A stretch of 7,447 nt of DNA from CAYNDB01 sp964395915 (GCA_964395915.1 CAYNDB010000116.1:1-7447); one strand, 5' to 3'. Counted from the stretch's first letter, positions 1 to 7,041 are shown. Translations and numbers: made by a program. The notes: generated by a model from the sequence alone, not told the origin.

Positions 1-34
1 AAAACGGGTTCGCAGACTGCCTGCCAAAGAAGAG

Positions 35-58
35 GCGTAAGGGTATACTCCCTTACGC
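35..58. repeat. Perfect 9-bp inverted repeat (hairpin)
   Basis: GCGTAAGGG at 35-43 pairs exactly with CCCTTACGC at 50-58 across a 6-base loop (TATACT). Reading +, no T-run follows the stem, so it is not a textbook intrinsic terminator. Reading -, the stem is followed by a pyrimidine-rich stretch (CTCTTCTTT). It lies about 90 bp upstream of the promoter of the protease gene and most likely marks the end of a transcript entering from the left, possibly over its stop codon (TAA at 38-40 in one frame). The stem is directly visible; the role is inferred. Confidence 0.5.
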
Positions 59-147
59 TCGCCAGTTCAACAATTTGCTATGCGTCCTGTGTGATCTCGT
101 CTCTTTGATTTCACGCTGTTTTTGTCGTGTATTCAGACTTCTGTCTA

Positions 148-176
148 TTGATTCTTGCCGTATTATCACTTATAAT
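148..176 (+). promoter_or_regulatory. Sigma-70-type promoter for the protease/propeller operon
   Basis: A -35-like box TTGATT (148-153, four of six consensus bases) is separated by 17 bp from a perfect -10 box TATAAT (171-176). Transcription would start near 183, leaving a 5' UTR of about 35 bases before the TTG start at 218. The surroundings are AT-rich. No operator-like palindrome is apparent next to the boxes. This is the only convincing promoter seen ahead of the two + strand genes, so they are probably co-transcribed from here. Confidence 0.6.
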
Positions 177-204
177 ACAAATACTTAAGTAATCTTTATT
201 TTGC

Positions 205-210
205 AGGTGG
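205..210 (+). promoter_or_regulatory. Ribosome binding site deciding the TTG start
   Basis: AGGTGG lies 7 bases before TTG at 218. The next in-frame start, ATG at 233, has no purine-rich element at suitable spacing. The site therefore favours the rare TTG start, which adds only five residues (MADVL) before the alternative methionine. Confidence 0.55.
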
Positions 211-217
211 TTCTGTT

Positions 218-1666
218 TTGGCGGATGTTTTAATGGCCTGCCCATATTGCGGCTCCACTTTCTTTGTCCAGTCTCCCGATAACGGCGATGACTTTGACGA
301 CTCTGTTGAAACCAGGTGCAAGAGTTGTTCAAACACTTTTTTCCCTTCAATCGCGTCAGCTCCTGTGGCGGCGCAACCTCAGTCCATAGAACGAAAAGAG
401 CCAGCTTACGTTACTTTTGATGAAGGTTTGAGATTGATGGAGGAGAAGCAATACGCCTCGGCCGTCACAAAGCTTCGCGCAGCGTCCGCTATTGAGCCTG
501 AACGTGTAGACATGCTGATGGCCTTGGGTGAGGCATGTTCCAGGGGCAGGCAGTCATACGAAGCTCTGGCGGCGTATATGAAGGTCCTGGAATCCAACTC
601 GGAAAATAGCGACGCCCTGTTTAAGGCTGGAGCTTTATTGATACATCAAAAACGTTATAAAAAGGGTCAGGAACTTTTGCGCAGGTTGCAAAATATCAAC
701 CCCGCAGCCGACCATGCGCGGCTTATGCTGGCCATCGCCGAGGCGCAGTTAAGCAAGGAAAAGAGTAACGCCACCCCTTCTATCGTGGGCGCAAGGGTGC
801 CTGGTGACCTTACGGCCAGTGAAAGGTTTTCAGAGCTTTTCGGAATGATCGAAAAAGCCAGAAAGTCCACATGGGCTTTTTTATTGATATGGATTCTCCC
901 TCCATTCGTTTTCGCGGAGGTTTACTCAAACGACGCCATTAAACCTGAAATACTCAACATTCTCCTCATCACCATGCTTGTATACACACTTTTTTTCAGT
1001 GTTGTGGTTCACGAGCTGGGGCACGGTGTGGCGGCTTTTCTTTCTGGTGATGATACGGCGTACAGGGCTGGGCGTCTTACGCTAAACCCGATAAACCATG
1101 TCTCGTTAGTGGGGACTTTTGCCGTGCCGGTAGTTATGTATATGATTTCAGGTGTGACGTTCGGCTGGGCGAAACCTGTTCCTTTTAATCCCCTCAAGCT
1201 TAATCGTCAACCACGAGACCAGGCGTTGGTGGCTGGGGCGGGGCCGATGGTAAGCTTTCTGCTCTCATATCTTATGTTTACAGCGTTTCTGGTTCTTGCC
1301 GCCACGCACAACTCCATGCACCCGGAATCGACCATTCGTTTCACAACATATTTGATCTATCCGTTTGAAGTGGGTGAGGGCGTCTTTTCGGCAATGTGGT
1401 TTGTGGCTCTTGAGCTTTTAGCCATCGGGGCCGTGATAAACCTTTATCTGGCTGTGTTCAACCTGATCCCCGCGCCACCCCTGGACGGGGCATGGCTACT
1501 GAAGGCCGCGGCGCCTCCATCATGGTCGATAGTCATCGACCGTGGCGGATGGGTGAGCCTGCTTTTGATTTTGGCTGCGATATACACGGGGTGGATCGTA
1601 TACCTTTTCTATCCCGCCAATTTGATTATCAACGCCTACTACTTTCTTTCGGACGTGATTCTATGA
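218..1666 (+). CDS. Zinc-ribbon/TPR site-2-type membrane metalloprotease (M50 family)
   Basis: This 482-residue protein is a predicted inner-membrane zinc protease that would cleave substrates within or near the membrane. Residues 8-37 form a zinc ribbon (C8, C11, C34, C37) resembling the MJ0042 type. Residues about 65-180 are amphipathic helices of TPR character (pattern A-x-x-x-L...NP). About six membrane helices follow from residue 218 to 466. The catalytic motif HELGH is at 265-269 (nt 1010-1024). Other M50 hallmarks are NPINH (290-294), GWAKPVPFNP (316-325) and NLIPAPPLDG (415-424), in which D423 is the likely third zinc ligand. No PDZ domain is seen, unlike RseP. All key residues are present, so it should be active. 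The protease assignment is firm; the substrate is unknown. The TTG start is chosen for its AGGTGG site. The stop overlaps the next gene by ATGA, suggesting translational coupling. Confidence 0.9.
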   Translation: MADVLMACPYCGSTFFVQSPDNGDDFDDSVETRCKSCSNTFFPSIASAPVAAQPQSIERKEPAYVTFDEGLRLMEEKQYASAVTKLRAASAIEPERVDMLMALGEACSRGRQSYEALAAYMKVLESNSENSDALFKAGALLIHQKRYKKGQELLRRLQNINPAADHARLMLAIAEAQLSKEKSNATPSIVGARVPGDLTASERFSELFGMIEKARKSTWAFLLIWILPPFVFAEVYSNDAIKPEILNILLITMLVYTLFFSVVVHELGHGVAAFLSGDDTAYRAGRLTLNPINHVSLVGTFAVPVVMYMISGVTFGWAKPVPFNPLKLNRQPRDQALVAGAGPMVSFLLSYLMFTAFLVLAATHNSMHPESTIRFTTYLIYPFEVGEGVFSAMWFVALELLAIGAVINLYLAVFNLIPAPPLDGAWLLKAAAPPSWSIVIDRGGWVSLLLILAAIYTGWIVYLFYPANLIINAYYFLSDVIL

Positions 1667-4272
1667 GTGGTTTTGATATTTATTGTGGCCGATGCGGGCT
1701 GAAAAACAGCGTTGAATCGTCGTTTTCAACATGTGAAATCTGCCACGCTCCTCTTAATGCTCCCGCCAACGAGCAGGAGTTTTCGAGTTTGAAGGTGTTT
1801 GCGCTGGATATGAAAAAGCTTTCCTTTGGTGAGGTCGTATCCTCAGCTCTTGGCTGGAGGGGCGCTTTATCCCGTATACCTTTCGCTCCATTTGTAGCCT
1901 GGCGCATATACCTTAAAAGAAGGAAAAAAGAGCCGTGGATAAGGTTGATGTTTAAACACCAGTTGGCCAGGTTTTCCAGAACATCTTTGGATGATATTTC
2001 CGGCATAGACAAGGGAAGATTGTCGCGTGTCACAGTCCAGCTTGCAAGGTTGGGTTTCGAACCTGCGATGGATATTATATTCGAATCAGGATACATCCCT
2101 CTTTCCCAAAGGATATTCATCAATGTAAAAAAAGCTGTGTATGCCACGCTTACATTTTATCCGACAAGAGGCGGCGTGTGGCTGAGCGTTATGGCGGAGC
2201 TCAAGAATGGAGAAGGGCTTGTCTCTGTATCCGACATGCGGCCAGACTATTTAAAAGACCCGAAGGGCAGGCGTATATTTATTCCCGGCGCCGGCATCAA
2301 CGGCTTGCTGGCGACGCTGGACATGGAGGCCCCATATCAAAAACGGTGTAGAGACAAATTTGGGCTGGAGCGTTTTTTAATAGAGCTTGCATCGAGTCAT
2401 AGACGAATATTCGATCATGCCGTTAAAACAGAACTTCTGATAGGGATAGAAAAATCTGAGGCGTCCTATCGATATGCGGACGATGAAGGCTTGCGGGAAT
2501 GCGCAAACCACGCAGGTGTTATGGCCGTGCGAAAATGCGACGTGTGCGGAAAGACGCTGTGCGGAGTCTGCAATTTTTATGACATAAAAAACTATTGTGA
2601 GGATTGTCTTCCGGAACATGCGGATAGGAGCTCCGCTCCTCCGATAGACTTTTCCGGTGAGCTTCGCCCAGCCGGTTTTTTTATTCGTGGATCGGTGCGT
2701 CTTTTGGAGCTTGCCTTGTTTCTATGGCTTGCGGTCGCCTTGTTTCCTTCCGACGCGCAAGCCGGGTCGCGCATTGCCTATCAGATATTTTTTCTAACGG
2801 GTTTTATTGCCTACTTCCTTTTCTTTGTCTCTCGCTATGGAGCCACGCCGTTGCAACGTGTCGCAGGCATTTCCGTGATCGATTCCTATGGGGAGCGTTT
2901 AATGTTTTCGTCTGTATTGACAAGAACCATATATCTTTTCGGCTCACTAATAACTTTTTTACCTGCATTGGGATACCTCCCCGCCTTGTGGGATAAATAT
3001 AAACGAGGATGGCACGATCGAATGTCCGGGACAATGGTTATTACCACAAACCCAAAGGTAAAGGAAATGATAGGTGTGGTTGCGCTTGCCGTCATGCTCA
3101 CTTATGGAGGTCTGAAAGCCCCTGAGGTTTATCAGTCTGTGATAGATAACCTGACGCTTCTACACAAAAGAGCCTCTTCGGTAATCGTATTGCCAAGAGA
3201 ATGGAGTAAACGGTCGCGTGGGAAAGCGATTCTGGACAAAAGGAGGGCTGTTGGCGTCGTGGGCGGAAAAATTTTATCGCTCAACGTTTCAGACGGCTCC
3301 TTAATTTGGAAAACAAAAATTGATGATGTAGTGGGCGTCTTTGCTGATCGGAGCTATGGATTTTACTTTGCCACAGGGAAGGGCAGGGAAGGTGGCGGAT
3401 ACCTTTCGGCTATTAATGGAGCCACAGGAAACGAAATATGGAGAATCGAGCTTGCGACACAATCGATCATTCCTCCGATTTCCCATCAGAGTGGTGTGTT
3501 CATATCCGATGGCTCAAGGCTCATAAACTTAAGCCGCTCCGGTCGGGAGGTATGGAGCGTGACCACCGATTCGCCACTTAAGTCTATTTACCCGATGAGT
3601 GAAACAGTCCTGGTCACAGTTCAAAGCGGCGCCTCCGTTTACGTATACAATCGACGAGACGGAAACCCGCTGTCGCATAACCGTGGCTACGGCAAGGTAA
3701 CCCCTGTATCACTGGACGAAGCTTTGGTCATCGGAAAAAAGGGAACGGCGATGATTGACGGAGTTACCGGAAAAGTCATCTGGTCGATTCCAGAGCGATT
3801 AGCTCCTGTCGACAATATCTTGCCATCCAGGACAATCTTCTACACTCTTAATGGGGCGAGAAACACGCTGGATGGAGCCTACGAGTTCCGATATCCGCCA
3901 GGTTGTGTCCATACAGGAGCTTTCAAGGGTGTGGCGGTTTTGTATTGTTCAGGCCACGGTGACATTGTCTTTATCAACAGATTCAGTGGGGATATTATGG
4001 GCAGGGTTAAGAGCGGGCCATTGTTCCGGTCAAAACTGCTGGCGGAAATTAACGACCACTACCACCTTCTAACGCTTGAACGCAGAAAAAACGGCGATAT
4101 GATAGGGAGGGTTGTCTCGCTATCAAAAACACGGCGGCACGCCACAATTTCGGAGCTTGGTATCTTCAGAGAAGAGCCGCTAGTTGAATATCTGGCTGAC
4201 CAGAACAGGCTGTTTGTTTCTACTGAAAGCTCATTCGGTGTATACCGAACGCCGTGGGACGGGAAAAAGTAA
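1663..4272 (+). CDS. Zinc ribbon, B-box-like finger, RDD membrane domain and beta-propeller fusion protein
   Basis: This is an 869-residue multidomain membrane protein of unknown function. Residues 8-27 hold a four-cysteine zinc ribbon (C8, C11, C24, C27). Residues 40-279 are soluble, and I do not recognise them. Residues 280-319 resemble a B-box finger (C280, H283, C292, C295, C300, C303, C312, C315, H319). Residues 335-460 are an RDD domain with hydrophobic segments at 340-361, 371-391 and about 419-443 and the signature RGWHDRMSGTMVI (448-460). Another membrane helix spans about 467-483. Residues 525-865 form a PQQ/WD-like beta-propeller with turn glycines at 545, 589, 627, 667, 703, 738 and 776, several followed by Trp. 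The start is ATG at 1663, overlapping the protease stop (ATGA). An in-frame ATG at 1492 would only add residues inside the protease gene. Lacking enzyme signatures, it is more likely a sensor, scaffold or assembly factor than an enzyme; this is inference. Confidence 0.85.
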   Translation: MSGFDIYCGRCGLKNSVESSFSTCEICHAPLNAPANEQEFSSLKVFALDMKKLSFGEVVSSALGWRGALSRIPFAPFVAWRIYLKRRKKEPWIRLMFKHQLARFSRTSLDDISGIDKGRLSRVTVQLARLGFEPAMDIIFESGYIPLSQRIFINVKKAVYATLTFYPTRGGVWLSVMAELKNGEGLVSVSDMRPDYLKDPKGRRIFIPGAGINGLLATLDMEAPYQKRCRDKFGLERFLIELASSHRRIFDHAVKTELLIGIEKSEASYRYADDEGLRECANHAGVMAVRKCDVCGKTLCGVCNFYDIKNYCEDCLPEHADRSSAPPIDFSGELRPAGFFIRGSVRLLELALFLWLAVALFPSDAQAGSRIAYQIFFLTGFIAYFLFFVSRYGATPLQRVAGISVIDSYGERLMFSSVLTRTIYLFGSLITFLPALGYLPALWDKYKRGWHDRMSGTMVITTNPKVKEMIGVVALAVMLTYGGLKAPEVYQSVIDNLTLLHKRASSVIVLPREWSKRSRGKAILDKRRAVGVVGGKILSLNVSDGSLIWKTKIDDVVGVFADRSYGFYFATGKGREGGGYLSAINGATGNEIWRIELATQSIIPPISHQSGVFISDGSRLINLSRSGREVWSVTTDSPLKSIYPMSETVLVTVQSGASVYVYNRRDGNPLSHNRGYGKVTPVSLDEALVIGKKGTAMIDGVTGKVIWSIPERLAPVDNILPSRTIFYTLNGARNTLDGAYEFRYPPGCVHTGAFKGVAVLYCSGHGDIVFINRFSGDIMGRVKSGPLFRSKLLAEINDHYHLLTLERRKNGDMIGRVVSLSKTRRHATISELGIFREEPLVEYLADQNRLFVSTESSFGVYRTPWDGKK

Positions 4273-4282
4273 GCTTATCCTA
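4273..4282. other. 10-bp convergent gap; left border of a truncated S10 operon
   Basis: The stop codon of the propeller-protein gene (TAA, 4270-4272, + strand) faces the stop codon of rpsS (TAA, 4283-4285, - strand) across ten bases. No stem-loop with a T-run is visible here in either direction. In most bacteria rplV would follow rpsS; no rplV reading frame or remnant is seen on the - strand to the left, where the intact propeller gene lies instead. Confidence 0.8.
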
Positions 4283-4561
4283 TTAACCGGAAGATCGCTT
4301 ATCGCCTTTTGTGTGGCCCCTGTAAGTGCGTGTCGGGGAAAATTCACCAAGCTTATGCCCGACCATATTCTCCGTAACGTAAACAGGGATGAACTTTTTG
4401 CCGTTGTGGACAGCAAAAGTGTGGCCTACGAAATCAGGGGTGATTGTAGAGCGTCTTGACCATGTTTTAATAATTTTCTTTTCTCCCCTGGAGTTTAAAA
4501 CGTCGACCTTTTTGCCGAGCGACTCCTCAACATACGGGCCTTTTTTCAGAGATCTTGCCAT
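4283..4561 (-). CDS. rpsS: 30S ribosomal protein S19
   Basis: This small-subunit protein binds 16S rRNA in the 30S head, next to S13 and the A-site region. At 92 residues it has the usual family length. It opens with MARSLKKGPYV and carries the S19 core TWSRRSTITPDFVGHTF, then the GHKLGEFSPTRTYRGH stretch near the C-terminus. The start has a good AAGGA site overlapping the rplB stop region, with 9 bp between the genes. The protein appears complete. It is the last gene of the S10 cluster in this window, which is unusual because rplV normally follows directly. Confidence 0.97.
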   Translation of the reverse strand: MARSLKKGPYVEESLGKKVDVLNSRGEKKIIKTWSRRSTITPDFVGHTFAVHNGKKFIPVYVTENMVGHKLGEFSPTRTYRGHTKGDKRSSG

Positions 4562-4570
4562 TTGCCGTCC

Positions 4571-5395
4571 TTATTTCCGCCGTTTTACGATCTGTTTATC
4601 GGAAGTTTTACCTTTTTCCCTTGTCTTATATCCTTTGGTAGGCTTACCCCACGGTGTAACAGGATGACGTCCTCCCGAAGTCTTGCCTTCACCGCCGCCA
4701 TGCGGATGATCTACAGGGTTCATAGCTACACCGCGCACTCTCGGCCTTTTACCCAGCCAACGCGACCGTCCAGCTTTTCCTATGTTTACACGCTCCTGCA
4801 ACGCGTTGCCAACCACTCCAATAGAAGCCTTGCAACCAAGAGGAATTTTGCGAACCTCGCCAGAGCGGAGCCTTATAAGAGCTGTATTCCCTTCCTTGGC
4901 CATCAGCTGTGCGGAAGCTCCCGCCGCGCGGATCATCTGCGCTCCAAGGCCTGGAACCATCTCGATGCAATGGATGATAGTTCCAAGAGGGATGAATTGC
5001 AATTTAAGAGTGTTGCCAGGTTTGATATCCGCTTTATCTCCGGATTCAAGCTCATCGCCAACCTTTATTTCGGCTGGAGCCACGATATAACGCTTTTCAC
5101 CATCCGCATAGTGAAGCAAAGCTATATTTGCGGAGCGGTTCGGATCATATTCAATCGACGCGACCTTAGCCGGAACCCCGTCCTTTTCTCTCTTGAAATC
5201 TACAATTCGGATCTTTCTTTTATGACCGCCTCCTCTGCGACGCATCGTTATGCGTCCCAGGTTGTTTCGTCCAGAGGAGCGTTTCTTCGGTTTAAGCAGA
5301 GCTTTTTCAGGCTCTGTTTTCGTTATTTCTTTAAAATCAAGACCGGTCATCCCGCGTGAGCCCGGGGTGGTCGGTTTCCGTTTCTTTATCGCCAT
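4571..5395 (-). CDS. rplB: 50S ribosomal protein L2
   Basis: L2 binds 23S rRNA near the peptidyl transferase centre and supports subunit joining. The 274 residues match the usual length. The conserved C-terminal block MNPVDHPHGGGEGK is present, with H230 corresponding by my alignment to the functionally important E. coli H229. The block HPVTPWG follows, and the tail is basic (KRRK). The N-terminus MAIKKRKPTTPGSRG is typical of the family. The gene lies 18 bp after rplW, and the ribosome binding region (GGTGG) is modest. No anomaly is seen. Confidence 0.98.
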   Translation of the reverse strand: MAIKKRKPTTPGSRGMTGLDFKEITKTEPEKALLKPKKRSSGRNNLGRITMRRRGGGHKRKIRIVDFKREKDGVPAKVASIEYDPNRSANIALLHYADGEKRYIVAPAEIKVGDELESGDKADIKPGNTLKLQFIPLGTIIHCIEMVPGLGAQMIRAAGASAQLMAKEGNTALIRLRSGEVRKIPLGCKASIGVVGNALQERVNIGKAGRSRWLGKRPRVRGVAMNPVDHPHGGGEGKTSGGRHPVTPWGKPTKGYKTREKGKTSDKQIVKRRK

Positions 5396-5413
5396 TTTAT
5401 TAAGCCACCATTC

Positions 5414-5704
5414 CTATACTTGGTCGAATACCTCGATAGAATCGCCCTTTTTCAGGGTGACTATCGCTTTTTTCCATCCAGGTCTGTGCCCCAGATTTTT
5501 GCCAAGTCTTTTAACTTTTCCTTTTGTATTCAGTATGTTGACCTTTTCAACGGTCACCTTGAAAATTTCTTCTACAGCGCGTTTTACCTCTAACTTATTC
5601 GAACGCGGGTCGACAGCGAACGTTATCTTGTTCTCTTGGTCTTTTGCGTCCCCCGCTTTTTCCGTGATAACAGGCCTGCGGATGACATCGTGCGAATTTC
5701 TCAT
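5414..5704 (-). CDS. rplW: 50S ribosomal protein L23
   Basis: L23 sits at the polypeptide exit tunnel and is the docking site for trigger factor and the signal recognition particle. The 96 residues fit the family. The RRPVITEKA motif contains E15, which aligns with the trigger-factor-docking glutamate E18 of E. coli L23. The GKVKRLGKNLG loop that extends toward the tunnel and the block WKKAIVTLKKG are both present. Its ATG overlaps the rplD stop (ATGA, 5701-5704), so translation of the two is probably coupled. Confidence 0.97.
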   Translation of the reverse strand: MRNSHDVIRRPVITEKAGDAKDQENKITFAVDPRSNKLEVKRAVEEIFKVTVEKVNILNTKGKVKRLGKNLGHRPGWKKAIVTLKKGDSIEVFDQV

Positions 5705-6324
5705 TGCCCAAGCCTCTCCTGGATTTTATCCAGAGCTTCTTTAGTCATCACCACATTATCAGCGTTGACAACGTCGTAAACATTTATTCCCTGAGCAAGA
5801 AGCAACCTTACCTGCGGTATGTTCCTGAAGCTCAGCTCAATGTTTTTATCTGTTTCGGCGATAACGATCAATACTTTTCCGGTAAGGCCGAGCGTCGATA
5901 AGGCCGTCGCCGCTTTTTTTGTGCTGGGAGCGTCGACCTCGATCTTGTCCACCACCAGAAGGGCGTTATCCTGAACCGCAGACGAAAGAGCGGATATAAG
6001 CGCTCCCCTCCGGGCTTTTTTCGGAATTTTATACGAATAATCTCTAGGTTTGGGGCCAAACGTTATACCGCCACCACGGAAAATGGGCGACCTGAGAGAT
6101 CCTGCTCTGGCCCTGCCCAAACCCTTTTGGCGCCACGGCTTTGCTCCACCGCCACGGACTTCCGAGCGTACTTTGGTGCTATGCGTTCCAGCCCGGCGGT
6201 TGGCCAGCTGGTTTACCACCATGTCGTGTATCAGGTGAGCTTTCACTTTGGCTTCAAACACGGATGGCAGAAGCTCCACTTCGCCAACCTTGGCTTTGTT
6301 TGTGTCTATAAGGTCTATTTTCAT
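5701..6324 (-). CDS. rplD: 50S ribosomal protein L4
   Basis: L4 is an early-assembly 23S rRNA-binding protein, and its long loop lines the exit tunnel. The 207 residues are of normal length. The tunnel loop (about residues 44-100) is intact, with the conserved GGGAKPWRQKGLGRARAGS stretch and K62 in the region where macrolide-resistance changes occur in other bacteria; the sequence here looks wild type. In E. coli L4 also represses its own operon through a leader before rpsJ; no room for such a leader exists here (see rpsJ). The start is 3 bp after the rplC stop, with a strong AGGGGGAGCAGG site inside the end of rplC. Confidence 0.97.
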   Translation of the reverse strand: MKIDLIDTNKAKVGEVELLPSVFEAKVKAHLIHDMVVNQLANRRAGTHSTKVRSEVRGGGAKPWRQKGLGRARAGSLRSPIFRGGGITFGPKPRDYSYKIPKKARRGALISALSSAVQDNALLVVDKIEVDAPSTKKAATALSTLGLTGKVLIVIAETDKNIELSFRNIPQVRLLLAQGINVYDVVNADNVVMTKEALDKIQERLGQ

Positions 6325-6327
6325 CTT

Positions 6328-7041
6328 TTACCTGCTCCCCCTCTTAGAAGCTTTAAGCGGGTTGACAAATTTCGCCACCTGCGCCTTGCCGTCTCTTTTC
6401 TGTTTGCGGTTACTTTGTTCTACAACTACAAGTCCACCGTTAGGCCCAGGCACGGCTCCTTTTACCAGGAGGAGGTTTCTTTCAGGAAATAACTTCACTA
6501 CCTCAAGGTTTAATTCTGTAACCTTTGCCGCTCCCATATGGCCAGGCATCTTTTTACCCTTCAAAACGCGGGCTGGATACTCCGCCATGCCGATAGAGCC
6601 GGGATGGCGGAAATGTTCATGTGACCCTCGTGTCGCAGGAGCCCCGGAAAAACCGTGCCGCTTGATAACGCCTGCAAAACCGCGTCCCTTGGAAATACCG
6701 CTTACCGAAACGTAATGGGTTTTTTCAAATATGTCGACCGTTACCGTGTCGCCTATTTTTGTCTCGCCGCCTTCTTCAACCCTGAATTCACGCAAATAAC
6801 GGTGAGGCTTGGTTTTCGACTTCGCGAAATGTCCGCGTATCGGTTGTTTGGTTTTATGTTTATCTTTTTTCTCGATCGGTTCAAACGCAAGCTGAACGGC
6901 GTTATACCCATCGTTTTCAACGGTTTTTATCTGCGCTACAGGACATGGCCCCAACTCCAGCACAGTAACGGGGATCTCATCCCCGTTATCGCTGAAAATC
7001 TGGGTCATGCCGACCTTTTTGCCGATTATTCCATTCATCAT
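6328..7041 (-). CDS. rplC: 50S ribosomal protein L3
   Basis: L3 is a primary 23S rRNA-binding protein reaching toward the peptidyl transferase centre. Family hallmarks are GIIGKKVGMTQIF (4-16), SKGRGFAGVIKRHGF (117-131), HPGSIG (146-151) and the block KGKKMPGHMG (161-170). At 237 residues it is about 28 longer than the E. coli protein, owing to a basic tail (about 210-237) rich in Lys, Arg and Gln. Residue 154 is Glu where E. coli has the PrmB-methylated Gln150, so that modification should be absent. Two tandem ATG codons (7039-7041 and 7036-7038) make the exact first residue uncertain by one; an AAAGG site lies upstream. The gap from rpsJ is 23 bp. Confidence 0.97.
   Translation of the reverse strand: MMNGIIGKKVGMTQIFSDNGDEIPVTVLELGPCPVAQIKTVENDGYNAVQLAFEPIEKKDKHKTKQPIRGHFAKSKTKPHRYLREFRVEEGGETKIGDTVTVDIFEKTHYVSVSGISKGRGFAGVIKRHGFSGAPATRGSHEHFRHPGSIGMAEYPARVLKGKKMPGHMGAAKVTELNLEVVKLFPERNLLLVKGAVPGPNGGLVVVEQSNRKQKRDGKAQVAKFVNPLKASKRGSR

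Noticed and set aside
1..30. GGTTCG near the left edge, suggesting a tRNA or tmRNA 3' end
   Set aside because: The flanking bases do not form the five-pair T stem and no acceptor partner is visible.
155..160. TTGCCG as an alternative -35 box
   Set aside because: Only 10 bp separate it from TATAAT. TTGATT at 148-153 gives the ideal 17-bp spacing.
2..188. Possible 3' end of an upstream protein gene (frames closing at 38-40 or 186-188)
   Set aside because: Two frames are open from the left edge and neither gives a recognisable protein. The longer one runs through the promoter. The stretch is too short to decide.
1492..1662. Upstream in-frame ATG that would lengthen the propeller protein by 57 residues
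   Set aside because: It lies wholly inside the protease gene in another frame, and the added residues show no domain. ATG at 1663 gives the common ATGA overlap and places the zinc ribbon at the N-terminus.
4271..4276. HindIII site (AAGCTT) at the operon junction, hinting at a cloning join
   Set aside because: AAGCTT occurs several other times in the window (for example near 1196, 4349, 6347 and 7067), so its presence here is not informative.
4562..5359. 265-residue open frame on the + strand
   Set aside because: It is fully antisense to rplB, which is certain. The translation has no recognisable motif.
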